8,815 nt of DNA, from assembly GCA_937875295.1 (NCBI GenBank), contig CALLXS010000030.1, positions 1-8,815 of the forward strand. The letters are read 5' to 3'. Source of the stretch: an uncultured bacterium. Its GTDB lineage: Bacteria; Bacteroidota; Ignavibacteria; Kapaibacteriales; UBA2268. The first letter of the stretch is position 1, and the number at the start of each line of letters is the position of its first letter. Under the pieces are notes generated by a model that searched no databases, was not told the origin of the DNA, and saw nothing but the letters and a program-made list of their open reading frames with translations. A program made the position numbers and the translations under genes. Positions 1 to 5,785 of this stretch are shown here, piece after piece.

Positions 1-57
1 AGAAATTAATATTTTGATTTTATTTATTTTTACGGCATTCATTTTTAATATTTATAT

Positions 58-83
58 AAAAAAAACGGATTTCAAGAAATCCG
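58..83 (-). terminator. Intrinsic terminator of the ECF sigma factor gene
   Basis: Positions 66-73 (CGGATTTC) and 76-83 (GAAATCCG) form an 8-bp perfect inverted repeat with a 2-base centre, so the RNA loop would open to about 4 bases. Read on the minus strand the stem is followed by eight T residues (complement of 58-65). It lies 28 bases past the sigma factor stop codon, so it should end that transcript. On the plus strand the stem is followed only by CTTTTAT, a weaker signal. Confidence 0.85.
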
Positions 84-111
84 CTTTTATATTAATACTT
101 TTAAAATATTA

Positions 112-669
112 TTATTTATCATTCATAGACACATATAAATCTTTTAATCTTCGTCTAAGATGAAGAACTGCATACCTTTTGCGTGCAAGTAAAGTATTTA
201 TATTGACACCTGTTTCTTCTGACATTTCCCTAAATGATATTCCTTCAAATTCATTTTTCTCGAATACTTCTCTTTGTTCGTCTGGTAATTCCGCTAAACC
301 CTCTTGTACTGACTCCCAAATAGTTTTCCGCATTAAATCAATTTCGGGGCTATTAGCGTGGTCTCCTAAAAAGTTTTCAAAAGAATCTGTAATGTCGTCA
401 TTTTGATTTGCTGATTGCAGATCAGTAAATGTCTCAGCTCGCTTTTTTCTATATGAATCAATAATTCTATTCCTTACAGCAGTAAAAACCCAAGATGCTA
501 TGTTTTCTATAGGCTTTTTTACATGATGAGATGCAGCTAATACGTTGGTAAAAACATCTTGCAAAATGTCTTCGGCTTCTTCTTGACTTCTTACTCTTTG
601 TCGAATAAAACCGAGAAACTTCTTACGGTCTGTTTTAAATAACTTTTCTAATTGCTTTTCTAATTCCAT
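112..669 (-). CDS. ECF-family RNA polymerase sigma factor
   Basis: This 185-residue protein is an extracytoplasmic-function (sigma-70 group 4) sigma factor that would direct RNA polymerase to a specific promoter set. Region 2 spans about residues 10-77: EDILQDVF at 33-40 is the typical region 2.2 core-binding helix, and SWVFTAVRNRIID near 59-71 is the region 2.3/2.4 helix for -10 recognition. A polar linker (about 78-115) follows. Region 4 (about 122-174) starts at LAELPDEQREVF and has a helix-turn-helix around 143-168 for -35 binding. The length is normal for the family. The ATG start has a short AAAGG site (674-678) four bases upstream. The gene appears monocistronic: 259 bases separate it from rlpA and a terminator follows at once. 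No anti-sigma factor or membrane partner is adjacent, so what activates it cannot be read here. The family call is firm; the regulon is unknown. Confidence 0.95.
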   Translation of the reverse strand: MELEKQLEKLFKTDRKKFLGFIRQRVRSQEEAEDILQDVFTNVLAASHHVKKPIENIASWVFTAVRNRIIDSYRKKRAETFTDLQSANQNDDITDSFENFLGDHANSPEIDLMRKTIWESVQEGLAELPDEQREVFEKNEFEGISFREMSEETGVNINTLLARKRYAVLHLRRRLKDLYVSMNDK

Positions 670-720
670 TTAACCTTTCGGATTAAAGTATGAAGTTCAT
701 ATTTTAATTAAATATAAGTC

Positions 721-726
721 ATTATA
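721..726 (-). promoter_or_regulatory. Possible -10 box of the sigma factor gene
   Basis: Read on the minus strand this is a perfect TATAAT, 51 bases before the sigma factor start codon. The best upstream partner is a TTGTAA with an overlong 20-base spacer, so the match is partial. In DNA this rich in A and T such a hexamer can occur by chance. The 670-928 gap would have to hold the promoter because it is the only non-coding DNA before the gene. Confidence 0.3.
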
Positions 727-874
727 ACAATATTTAATATAAGCATTTACAATATGAGTTAAATAAAAATAACACTTAAATAAAAACTTAATACTTATGT
801 TAAGAATACAATAATACGAAAATTTTTATTAAAAATACAATATTTTTAAAATCTTAATTTTCAATTAACATTTC

Positions 875-909
875 CTAAAATTATCTTAATAATCTTAGAA
901 ATAATTTAG
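875..909 (-). repeat. Imperfect inverted repeat after rlpA
   Basis: Arms at 875-884 (CTAAAATTAT) and 901-909 (ATAATTTAG) pair with one bulged base around a 16-base loop. It begins 20 bases beyond the rlpA stop codon and could mark the 3' end of the operon transcript. No T-run follows on the minus strand, so it is not a canonical intrinsic terminator. A second all-A/T hairpin lies at 831-847. The rest of the 670-928 gap shows nothing else recognisable. Confidence 0.3.
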
Positions 910-928
910 TATTATATATACGTTTGAA

Positions 929-1477
929 TTATTTTAAAGTTTGAATTTCTACAGGAACTACTCCATCATTTATCATATCGATTTCACGTGCTGCTGTTTC
1001 CGATAGGTCAATTATTCTTCCTGCAATATGTGGTCCTCTATCGTTAATTCTTACAATTACGATTTTTCCATTTCTCATATTTTTTACTTGTACAATAGTA
1101 CCGAATTGTAGCGTGCGATGTGCAGCAGTAAATTTGCTTTTATCAAAAACTTCTCCTGATGCAGTAGTCCTACCATCGAACCCAACCCCATAATATGATG
1201 CAAAACCATCTTCAGTGAATTCAATTGAATTTGAATTGTAATTATCATCGTTTACAGAATTATCACTTTCTTCATCTCTAATATCATCTGACGAATTTTC
1301 TTTTGTATTTCTATTTTGAGTAGAATTCTTATTAGTTCCAAATTGGTCACTTTTATTTTTCTTTTCTGCAAATCGAATAGTTGAAGAACATGATGATAAA
1401 AATAAAATAGCAGTGATTGCTGTAATTTTAATTATAGTTAAAATTAATATTTTACTTGTTCTTAATTTAATAAACAT
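929..1477 (-). CDS. rlpA: RlpA-like septal/cell-wall lipoprotein with double-psi beta-barrel
   Basis: This 182-residue protein resembles RlpA, a lipoprotein that in Pseudomonas aeruginosa acts as a lytic transglycosylase on peptidoglycan lacking stem peptides. A basic N-terminus and hydrophobic stretch (about 8-27) end in LSSC, giving a lipidated Cys30. Residues 31-88 form a low-complexity linker rich in N, S, D and K. The double-psi beta-barrel occupies about 90-180, with FASYYG, TASGE, AAHRTLQFGT, NDRGP and GRIIDLS motifs. Glu109, His120 and Asp146 match the conserved E/H/D positions of catalytic RlpA proteins. The SPOR domain of the E. coli protein is absent, so septal targeting by denuded glycan is not evident. 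The gene starts 29 bases after the Rieske gene without a clear Shine-Dalgarno site and is probably the last of the operon. The family call is firm; enzyme activity is inferred. Confidence 0.93.
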   Translation of the reverse strand: MFIKLRTSKILILTIIKITAITAILFLSSCSSTIRFAEKKNKSDQFGTNKNSTQNRNTKENSSDDIRDEESDNSVNDDNYNSNSIEFTEDGFASYYGVGFDGRTTASGEVFDKSKFTAAHRTLQFGTIVQVKNMRNGKIVIVRINDRGPHIAGRIIDLSETAAREIDMINDGVVPVEIQTLK

Positions 1478-1506
1478 CTGAACTAACTAAGTGAATGTCT
1501 AAGAAT

Positions 1507-1923
1507 TTAATTGTCTTCATTATAATCATAATTTATGTCTCTCCATTTTGGTATTTTGATTTCCGGCTTTTCAATATAAATATAATTATTTTCTTCAAAA
1601 ATCTGATATGTTTTCAAGCATGCTTTTCCATTTTTTGTATTTACATTTTCACCTGTACGATAATTGTAAGACCAGCCATGAAGTGGGCAAGTTACAGTAT
1701 TATCTCTAATAATTCCATTATAAATTTCTGAAGCATGCCTATGTAAGCAAATATTTGATAAACAAAATAGTTCACCTTTAATTCTAAATATAGCTAATTG
1801 CATATCAATATCATCGTCGAATTCTAATAAATAACCTTTTTTCTCGACCAGCTTATCCGAACGGATAGCTTTTAGAAATTTTAAGCCGTTTTTTTCAATT
1901 TCCGTGTATTCACTTATAAACAT
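1507..1923 (-). CDS. Small Rieske-type [2Fe-2S] ferredoxin
   Basis: This 138-residue soluble protein is a stand-alone Rieske domain. The cluster motif is complete: Cys59-Leu-His61, then Cys79-Pro-Leu-His82, in the CxH-x17-CxxH arrangement, with the typical CPLHGWSY continuation. It has no signal peptide, membrane anchor or catalytic mononuclear-iron domain, so it resembles the ferredoxin components of ring-hydroxylating dioxygenases and NirD-like subunits rather than the bc1 Rieske protein. Its role would be one-electron transfer in the cytoplasm. No oxygenase, ferredoxin reductase or nitrite reductase gene is nearby, so its partner is unknown. It lies 46 bases after the M28 peptidase and 29 before rlpA, which suggests cotranscription. 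The upstream sequence is A/T only with no Shine-Dalgarno site. The C-terminal 18 residues are polar and beyond the usual fold. Confidence 0.92.
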   Translation of the reverse strand: MFISEYTEIEKNGLKFLKAIRSDKLVEKKGYLLEFDDDIDMQLAIFRIKGELFCLSNICLHRHASEIYNGIIRDNTVTCPLHGWSYNYRTGENVNTKNGKACLKTYQIFEENNYIYIEKPEIKIPKWRDINYDYNEDN

Positions 1924-1969
1924 TTTATTTATAATGTATTATATTATAATCAATATTAATTATTTTATA

Positions 1970-3799
1970 TTATTTCTTTCTTTTGGCTAAAGTGCATTCG
2001 ACTTCGTAAGACTTATTATCCCTAATATATTTTACTAACACTTTGTCGCCAGGTTTTAATTCTCGAAGAGTATATGTAAGATCATATAAATTATTCATTT
2101 TCTTGCCGGCAAATTCAGTAATTATATCACCATTTTTTAGTCCTATTTTTTGAGCAGGAGAGCCCTCGCTTGCTCCCGAAATTGGCATACCCTTTGGATC
2201 TTCAGCAAAATTTGGTACAATACCGAACCATACTCCGGAGCTACCCATAGTCATAGGCTTTTGGTTTTGATCAGCGATTATAGGTGTATTAATAAAATCA
2301 GGTTTTTCGGGTGAATTTGCAATTTTTCTAATTACTTGTTCTGAATAATTTATTATATCATTCATTCCTTTGAAATTAATTTTTTCATAATCATCAAATG
2401 GAGTGTGATAATCAGAATGAACTCCAGTGAAAAACATCATTACAGGAATATTTTCAGCATAAAATGAAGTTTGGTCGCTTGGAGCGAATCCATCTTTTAA
2501 TTTAGTAATAGAAAATTGAGAATTTTTAAATACTTCATCAATAATATTTTCATTTGTTTTTGATGTGCCCACTCCCATTATGCTTAATTTATTATCAACT
2601 AATCTTCCTATCATATCATAATTAATCATAGTAACGATTTGATTTAAAGGCACAGGGGAATTCTTAACGAAATTACTACTACCTATCAGCCCAGATTCTT
2701 CGTTATTAAAAGCTACAAATATAATATTGCGTTCTGCTGGATATGCTGAAAAAATTCTTGATAATTCGATAATAGCACTCGTACCGGAAGCATTATCATC
2801 GGCTCCATTATGTACTTGTGCAGAATCACCAATGAATAGAGAATTAAATTTCCCCATTCCTAAGTGGTCAAAATGAGCACCGACTACTATGTATTCATTA
2901 TTAAATTTTGGATTAATTCCTTCTACATATCCTACAATATTTGGAACTTCAATGTATTTAGTTAATTGACTTATTTTAAAATTAATTGATTTATCTTTTA
3001 TTTCAAAACTATTTGGAGTTTTCTTTAAATTTATGTTATTCTCGATATTGTCTAAATCTTTAAGTTCTGGAAATAGAACCTTTGCCTCGCTTCTTGTAAT
3101 TTGGATGACCGGAATCTCGCTTGATGCAAGATTATCATAATGATATGGATAAAAATCATCAGCATTAGAGTTGTTTCTCTTTATTAAAATTAGAAATTTT
3201 GCTTTGTTGTTTTTAGCATTATGAATTTTATAATTTATTGATGAATAATTACTCAAAAAATTATAATTGTCATTTCCATTTAATGATGAATCAGATAGAA
3301 CAATTACTGCTTTACCATTAGCATCTATATTAGAATAATCATCATAATTCATATCTTTTGCTGTAATACCGAATCCAGCAAACACGATAGGTATATTTTT
3401 AGCTTCGGCATTACTTGAAATAGGTAATACTCGCCATTTCTTAGTAGATAGTAGTGTATTATTGATTTCAAGGAATGAACTCTTTTCAGTATCCTTATTT
3501 ATTGATATTTTATAATATCGGAAATATTTATTATTAAAATTGATCTCTGAATTATTATCGCTGATAGTATCTGAATTAAATGATTTTAAACCATATTTTT
3601 GAAATTTATCTGCAATATATTTTGCAGCTTGCATTCCTCCGGTGGTGCCGGGTTCCCTTCCCATTAAGCTATCTGAGCTAAGAAATATTAGAGATTCTTT
3701 GATGTTTTCAAGATTAGATTTCTCGAATTGTTTACTCGAGCTTTCATTAACAAATGTAAGGAAAGCTAAGAGTAATAATATATAATTTAGTATTTTCAT
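1970..3799 (-). CDS. Secreted M28-family zinc aminopeptidase with PA and PDZ domains
   Basis: This 609-residue exported peptidase probably removes N-terminal residues from peptides outside the cytoplasmic membrane. A signal peptide covers about residues 1-22. A PA-type insert (about 130-245, starting near IPIVFAGFGI) precedes and interrupts the peptidase fold, as in related aminopeptidases. The M28 core runs from about 285 to 495. By family alignment, the two-zinc site should use His309 (GAHFDH), Asp334 (GADDNASG), Glu368, Asp395 (NYDMIGR) and His465 (SDYHTPFDD), with Glu367 in the EE pair as general base. All are present, so the enzyme looks active. A C-terminal PDZ domain (about 515-605) contains SPAQKIGLKNGDII. 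The ATG overlaps the coaD stop as ATGA, indicating translational coupling. The true substrate is not evident. Family assignment is firm; aminopeptidase specificity is inferred. Confidence 0.95.
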   Translation of the reverse strand: MKILNYILLLLAFLTFVNESSSKQFEKSNLENIKESLIFLSSDSLMGREPGTTGGMQAAKYIADKFQKYGLKSFNSDTISDNNSEINFNNKYFRYYKISINKDTEKSSFLEINNTLLSTKKWRVLPISSNAEAKNIPIVFAGFGITAKDMNYDDYSNIDANGKAVIVLSDSSLNGNDNYNFLSNYSSINYKIHNAKNNKAKFLILIKRNNSNADDFYPYHYDNLASSEIPVIQITRSEAKVLFPELKDLDNIENNINLKKTPNSFEIKDKSINFKISQLTKYIEVPNIVGYVEGINPKFNNEYIVVGAHFDHLGMGKFNSLFIGDSAQVHNGADDNASGTSAIIELSRIFSAYPAERNIIFVAFNNEESGLIGSSNFVKNSPVPLNQIVTMINYDMIGRLVDNKLSIMGVGTSKTNENIIDEVFKNSQFSITKLKDGFAPSDQTSFYAENIPVMMFFTGVHSDYHTPFDDYEKINFKGMNDIINYSEQVIRKIANSPEKPDFINTPIIADQNQKPMTMGSSGVWFGIVPNFAEDPKGMPISGASEGSPAQKIGLKNGDIITEFAGKKMNNLYDLTYTLRELKPGDKVLVKYIRDNKSYEVECTLAKRKK

Positions 3800-4311
3800 T
3801 TAAGTTTGAATTTTGTGATATTTTCTTTATTCGGATGAAATTTTTGATTAAGTTTTTCTGCTACATTTGGTGGTACAAATGCAGATATATCTTCAGAATA
3901 TCTTGCTAATTCTCTTACAATAGATGAATTTAAATAAGTATATTTTTCATCAGGTGCTAAAAAAATTGTATCTACACCACTATAGAGTTTTTTGTTCATC
4001 AAAGCAATTTGAAATTCATATTCAAAATCGCTTACAGCTCTTATTCCTCTAATTATAGTATGTGCATTAGCATTTTTTGCATAATCGACAGTAAGCCCTT
4101 TGAAAAAATCTACTTTTACGTTAGGTAAGTGTGATAAAGCGATTTTTGCCATTTCGACTCTTTCAGGTTCAGAAAAAACATTTTTTTTGTTTGAATTTAC
4201 AGCGATTAGAAGTATTACTTCATCAAACATTTGAGAAGCTCTTTGCATTACATCTATATGCCCAAAAGTAATTGGGTCAAAAGTACCGGGATAAATAGCT
4301 ATTTTACTCAT
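3796..4311 (-). CDS. coaD: Phosphopantetheine adenylyltransferase
   Basis: CoaD catalyses the penultimate step of coenzyme A synthesis in the cytoplasm: 4'-phosphopantetheine plus ATP gives dephospho-CoA plus pyrophosphate. The 171-residue product is near the usual 160 residues. Family signatures are in place: the N-terminal YPGTFDPITFGH motif (residues 7-18) with the nucleotidyltransferase GH pair, RGIRAVSDFEYEFQIALMN with its conserved Arg and acidic residues, and YLNSSIVRELA near the C-terminus in the position of the usual SSS motif. The start codon overlaps the preceding stop by one base (TAATG), and AAGGA (4321-4325) lies nine bases upstream, a better ribosome site than most genes here have. 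The last bases overlap the M28 peptidase start by four. Its place within an operon of envelope genes shows no metabolic link. It is presumably essential unless another PPAT exists in the genome. Confidence 0.97.
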   Translation of the reverse strand: MSKIAIYPGTFDPITFGHIDVMQRASQMFDEVILLIAVNSNKKNVFSEPERVEMAKIALSHLPNVKVDFFKGLTVDYAKNANAHTIIRGIRAVSDFEYEFQIALMNKKLYSGVDTIFLAPDEKYTYLNSSIVRELARYSEDISAFVPPNVAEKLNQKFHPNKENITKFKLK

Positions 4312-5354
4312 TATCGTTCTTCCTTATAATATAATGTATAATAATGCATTTTAAGCATTCTATCATAACCTTTTTTAATTAGTTCTGAATTATTTAAAAT
4401 GCTAATTTTAAAGTTTTTATCTAATTGTATAGTAGATTTCATATCTTTCATTTTCCTTTTTACAGCATCATTTGCAATTTCAAAATTACTTCCAATTTTG
4501 TCACCAGAATCTTTTTCGTATGCTGTAGTAAATTCTCTAAAGCTTTCAATAAGCTCTGGAGATTTAAAAACTTCATTTTCGAATTTATATGAATTGAAAT
4601 TTTCATTATCTTTGAAATAATTCACAGAATTGCGTAAATATTCAGCTTGGTCTGATTTAGTAATCTCGGGGTTTTCTGGAATTATTTCTTCAATAAATGA
4701 TTTACTAATCTTCATTGCAACTTCAGTTTTATAATATTCGTCTTTTTTGCGTTTAATGTTAAGGAATTCATTCATCCAATACATAGCTTCTTTATTTTTG
4801 TTTAGATTATCAATAGCCAAAACTAAATACCCACTTTCCTTTAAAGTGTTAAAGATTAGGCAACCTTTATCTAATTTATTAATATTGATACCAAAGTCAG
4901 GTTCTAAGCCAAATGAACCGGAATCAGCATAAATTTTTAAATAAGTGTCTTTGTTTTCTGACTTAAATATGCCGATAGCATCGACCATTTCGCCTTCGAT
5001 AATGCAATCTTTGAAATATACTAAGTATAATTCTCCTTTTTTAATATTTGCATTATTTGATGCTTCGTAGAGTAATTTAGCTATTTTTTGTGAATAATTA
5101 AAAATAGAAGTTGGATCTTCAAAGATATTTAAGGCATAATTATAAATTTCATTGAATTTAATATCATCAGAATGAGTGAAATGGTAAAATTCTCTATGCT
5201 TAAAAGGGGTAAAGAAATAATGAATGAGCAAGTCTGTAATATCGTCTTTTATATGAAAAGGTGTTTTTGAAAATTGAATTCCTTCATTTTCGTATTTATT
5301 GCCAATTTTATGTATTATTATTTCATTAAAGTTAATGTCGTCTAAATAAATCAT
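4311..5354 (-). CDS. Nucleoid-associated protein, NdpA/YejK family
   Basis: This 347-residue protein has no signal peptide or membrane segment. I assign it to the 37-kDa nucleoid-associated family (NdpA/YejK, Pfam PF04245) from remembered family patterns. These are the opening IIIHKIGNKYENEGI, the central GEMVDAIGIFKSE and INKLDKGCLIFN segments, SVNYFKDN with FENEVF, and the closing NFKISILNNSELIKKGYD. The length matches E. coli YejK (335). YejK was found in nucleoid preparations and binds DNA; its cellular role is poorly defined, and related proteins also occur on mobile elements and plasmids. Here the gene sits first in a housekeeping operon, overlapping coaD by one base. No Shine-Dalgarno site precedes the ATG. 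A TATATTTG element at 5412-5419 may be its promoter. The family call is good; the DNA-related role is inferred. Confidence 0.85.
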   Translation of the reverse strand: MIYLDDINFNEIIIHKIGNKYENEGIQFSKTPFHIKDDITDLLIHYFFTPFKHREFYHFTHSDDIKFNEIYNYALNIFEDPTSIFNYSQKIAKLLYEASNNANIKKGELYLVYFKDCIIEGEMVDAIGIFKSENKDTYLKIYADSGSFGLEPDFGININKLDKGCLIFNTLKESGYLVLAIDNLNKNKEAMYWMNEFLNIKRKKDEYYKTEVAMKISKSFIEEIIPENPEITKSDQAEYLRNSVNYFKDNENFNSYKFENEVFKSPELIESFREFTTAYEKDSGDKIGSNFEIANDAVKRKMKDMKSTIQLDKNFKISILNNSELIKKGYDRMLKMHYYTLYYKEER

Positions 5355-5411
5355 AATTTGCTAAAATAAAGATTAAATTTCATAAAAATAAAACTATAAA
5401 ACCATAGAATG

Positions 5412-5419
5412 CAAATATA
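5412..5419 (-). promoter_or_regulatory. Possible Bacteroidota-type -7 promoter element of the five-gene operon
   Basis: On the minus strand this reads TATATTTG, matching the TAnnTTTG -7 consensus described for Bacteroidota primary sigma factors. It lies 57 bases before the start codon at 5354, giving a leader of about 50 bases. The expected TTTG about 19 bases further upstream is only approximated by CTTT, so this is half of a promoter. The surroundings are almost pure A/T, which raises the chance of coincidence. Confidence 0.4.
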
Positions 5420-5483
5420 TATAAATGCTTTAGAAATAAAGATATAAAAAAGAAAAAATAAATCAAAATATTTTGTAACTTTT

Positions 5484-5523
5484 TGAATACCTAGTTCGTC
5501 TACTATTATAAATATGGTATTCA
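5484..5523. repeat. 8-bp inverted repeat with a nested 4-bp stem
   Basis: TGAATACC (5484-5491) and GGTATTCA (5516-5523) are perfect inverted repeats 24 bases apart. Inside, TAGT (5492-5495) and ACTA (5502-5505) can extend the helix directly from the left arm, leaving a 6-base loop and a 10-base bulge. As RNA this would be a 12-bp bulged hairpin; as DNA it could be a protein-binding site. It overlaps a possible plus-strand promoter (TTGAAT 5483-5488, TATAAA 5507-5512, 18-base spacer). Confidence 0.45.
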
Positions 5524-5611
5524 TAACTAACAGAAACCATATAATTTATTTTCGTATTTTCTCCTATAGATACGAGAGATAAAGTACTCCATACAATCTC
5601 AATAATAGTTC

Positions 5612-5650
5612 AAGCCGTAAATCAATTAGAAAGTTTTACGGCTTTCTTTT
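5612..5650 (+). terminator. Rightward intrinsic terminator with no upstream gene
   Basis: AAGCCGTAAA (5612-5621) and TTTACGGCTT (5635-5644) form a perfect 10-bp stem with a 13-base loop, followed by TCTTTT on the plus strand. On the minus strand the stem is followed by GAACTATT, which is not a T-run, so the signal is one-directional. It lies 136 bases before the kinase gene and would insulate that gene from, or end, a transcript starting in the 5355-5611 gap. Confidence 0.8.
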
Positions 5651-5741
5651 GTAATGCAAAAATATAAAAATAATTTATTTCGTTTAATAAATATTTAATT
5701 ATAATTGAAAAAAATAAGAGTATCTTTATTTTAAAAATATT

Positions 5742-5770
5742 TTGCCGAAATTATGTTATATATGTTAATT
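5742..5770 (+). promoter_or_regulatory. Possible promoter of the hybrid kinase gene
   Basis: TTGCCG (5742-5747) and TTAATT (5765-5770) are spaced by 17 bases, which would place the transcript start near 5777, nine bases before the ATG. The -10 match is weak. The TTTG at 5741-5744 could instead be a Bacteroidota -33 element, but no good TAnnTTTG follows at the right distance. The gene must have a promoter after the terminator at 5612-5650, so the location is reasonable though the boxes are uncertain. Confidence 0.3.
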
Positions 5771-5785
5771 AGTAATAAATAGAAA

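Larger units (their letters stand above)
5484..5650 (+). ncRNA. Candidate structured small RNA (ends approximate)
   Basis: This is the less AT-biased island of the 431-base gap 5355-5785. It shows three successive hairpins: 5512-5518 with 5536-5542 (7 bp), 5552-5557 with 5570-5575 (TCGTAT/ATACGA), and a 10-bp terminator stem at 5612-5621 with 5635-5644. No plus-strand gene lies anywhere upstream in the window, so the terminator needs a transcript of its own. A possible promoter (TTGAAT 5483-5488, TATAAA 5507-5512) would give a start near 5519 and an RNA of about 130 bases; if transcription begins earlier, the 5484-5523 repeat would be included. I do not recognise a known family: it lacks the SRP tetraloop region and I see no RNase P, tmRNA or 6S pattern. 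Only short unsupported reading frames cross it. The remaining parts of the gap (5420-5480 and 5651-5733) are A/T-rich and show nothing. Confidence 0.35.

Noticed and set aside
179..406. Open reading frames antisense to the sigma factor, Rieske, NdpA and kinase genes (for example 179-406, 1495-1731, 4399-4620, 4747-4932, 6283-6480)
   Set aside because: They are shadows of well-supported genes on the opposite strand, with no family motifs.
5412..5436. GCA...TGC-bounded A/T tract considered as an operator
   Set aside because: The symmetry breaks after three base pairs; only the TATATTTG promoter-like match is worth keeping.
5514..5582. 22-codon plus-strand reading frame from ATG at 5514, across the RNA candidate
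   Set aside because: No ribosome site, no recognisable motif, and this length is expected by chance. It also lies inside the predicted hairpins.
5466..5612. Minus-strand open frames of about 21-49 codons across the same tract, one containing RRTRYSKSYKIF, faintly like an IS3-type transposase N-terminus
   Set aside because: The frame stops at once after that motif, has no good start with a ribosome site, and no terminal repeats or further transposase sequence follow.
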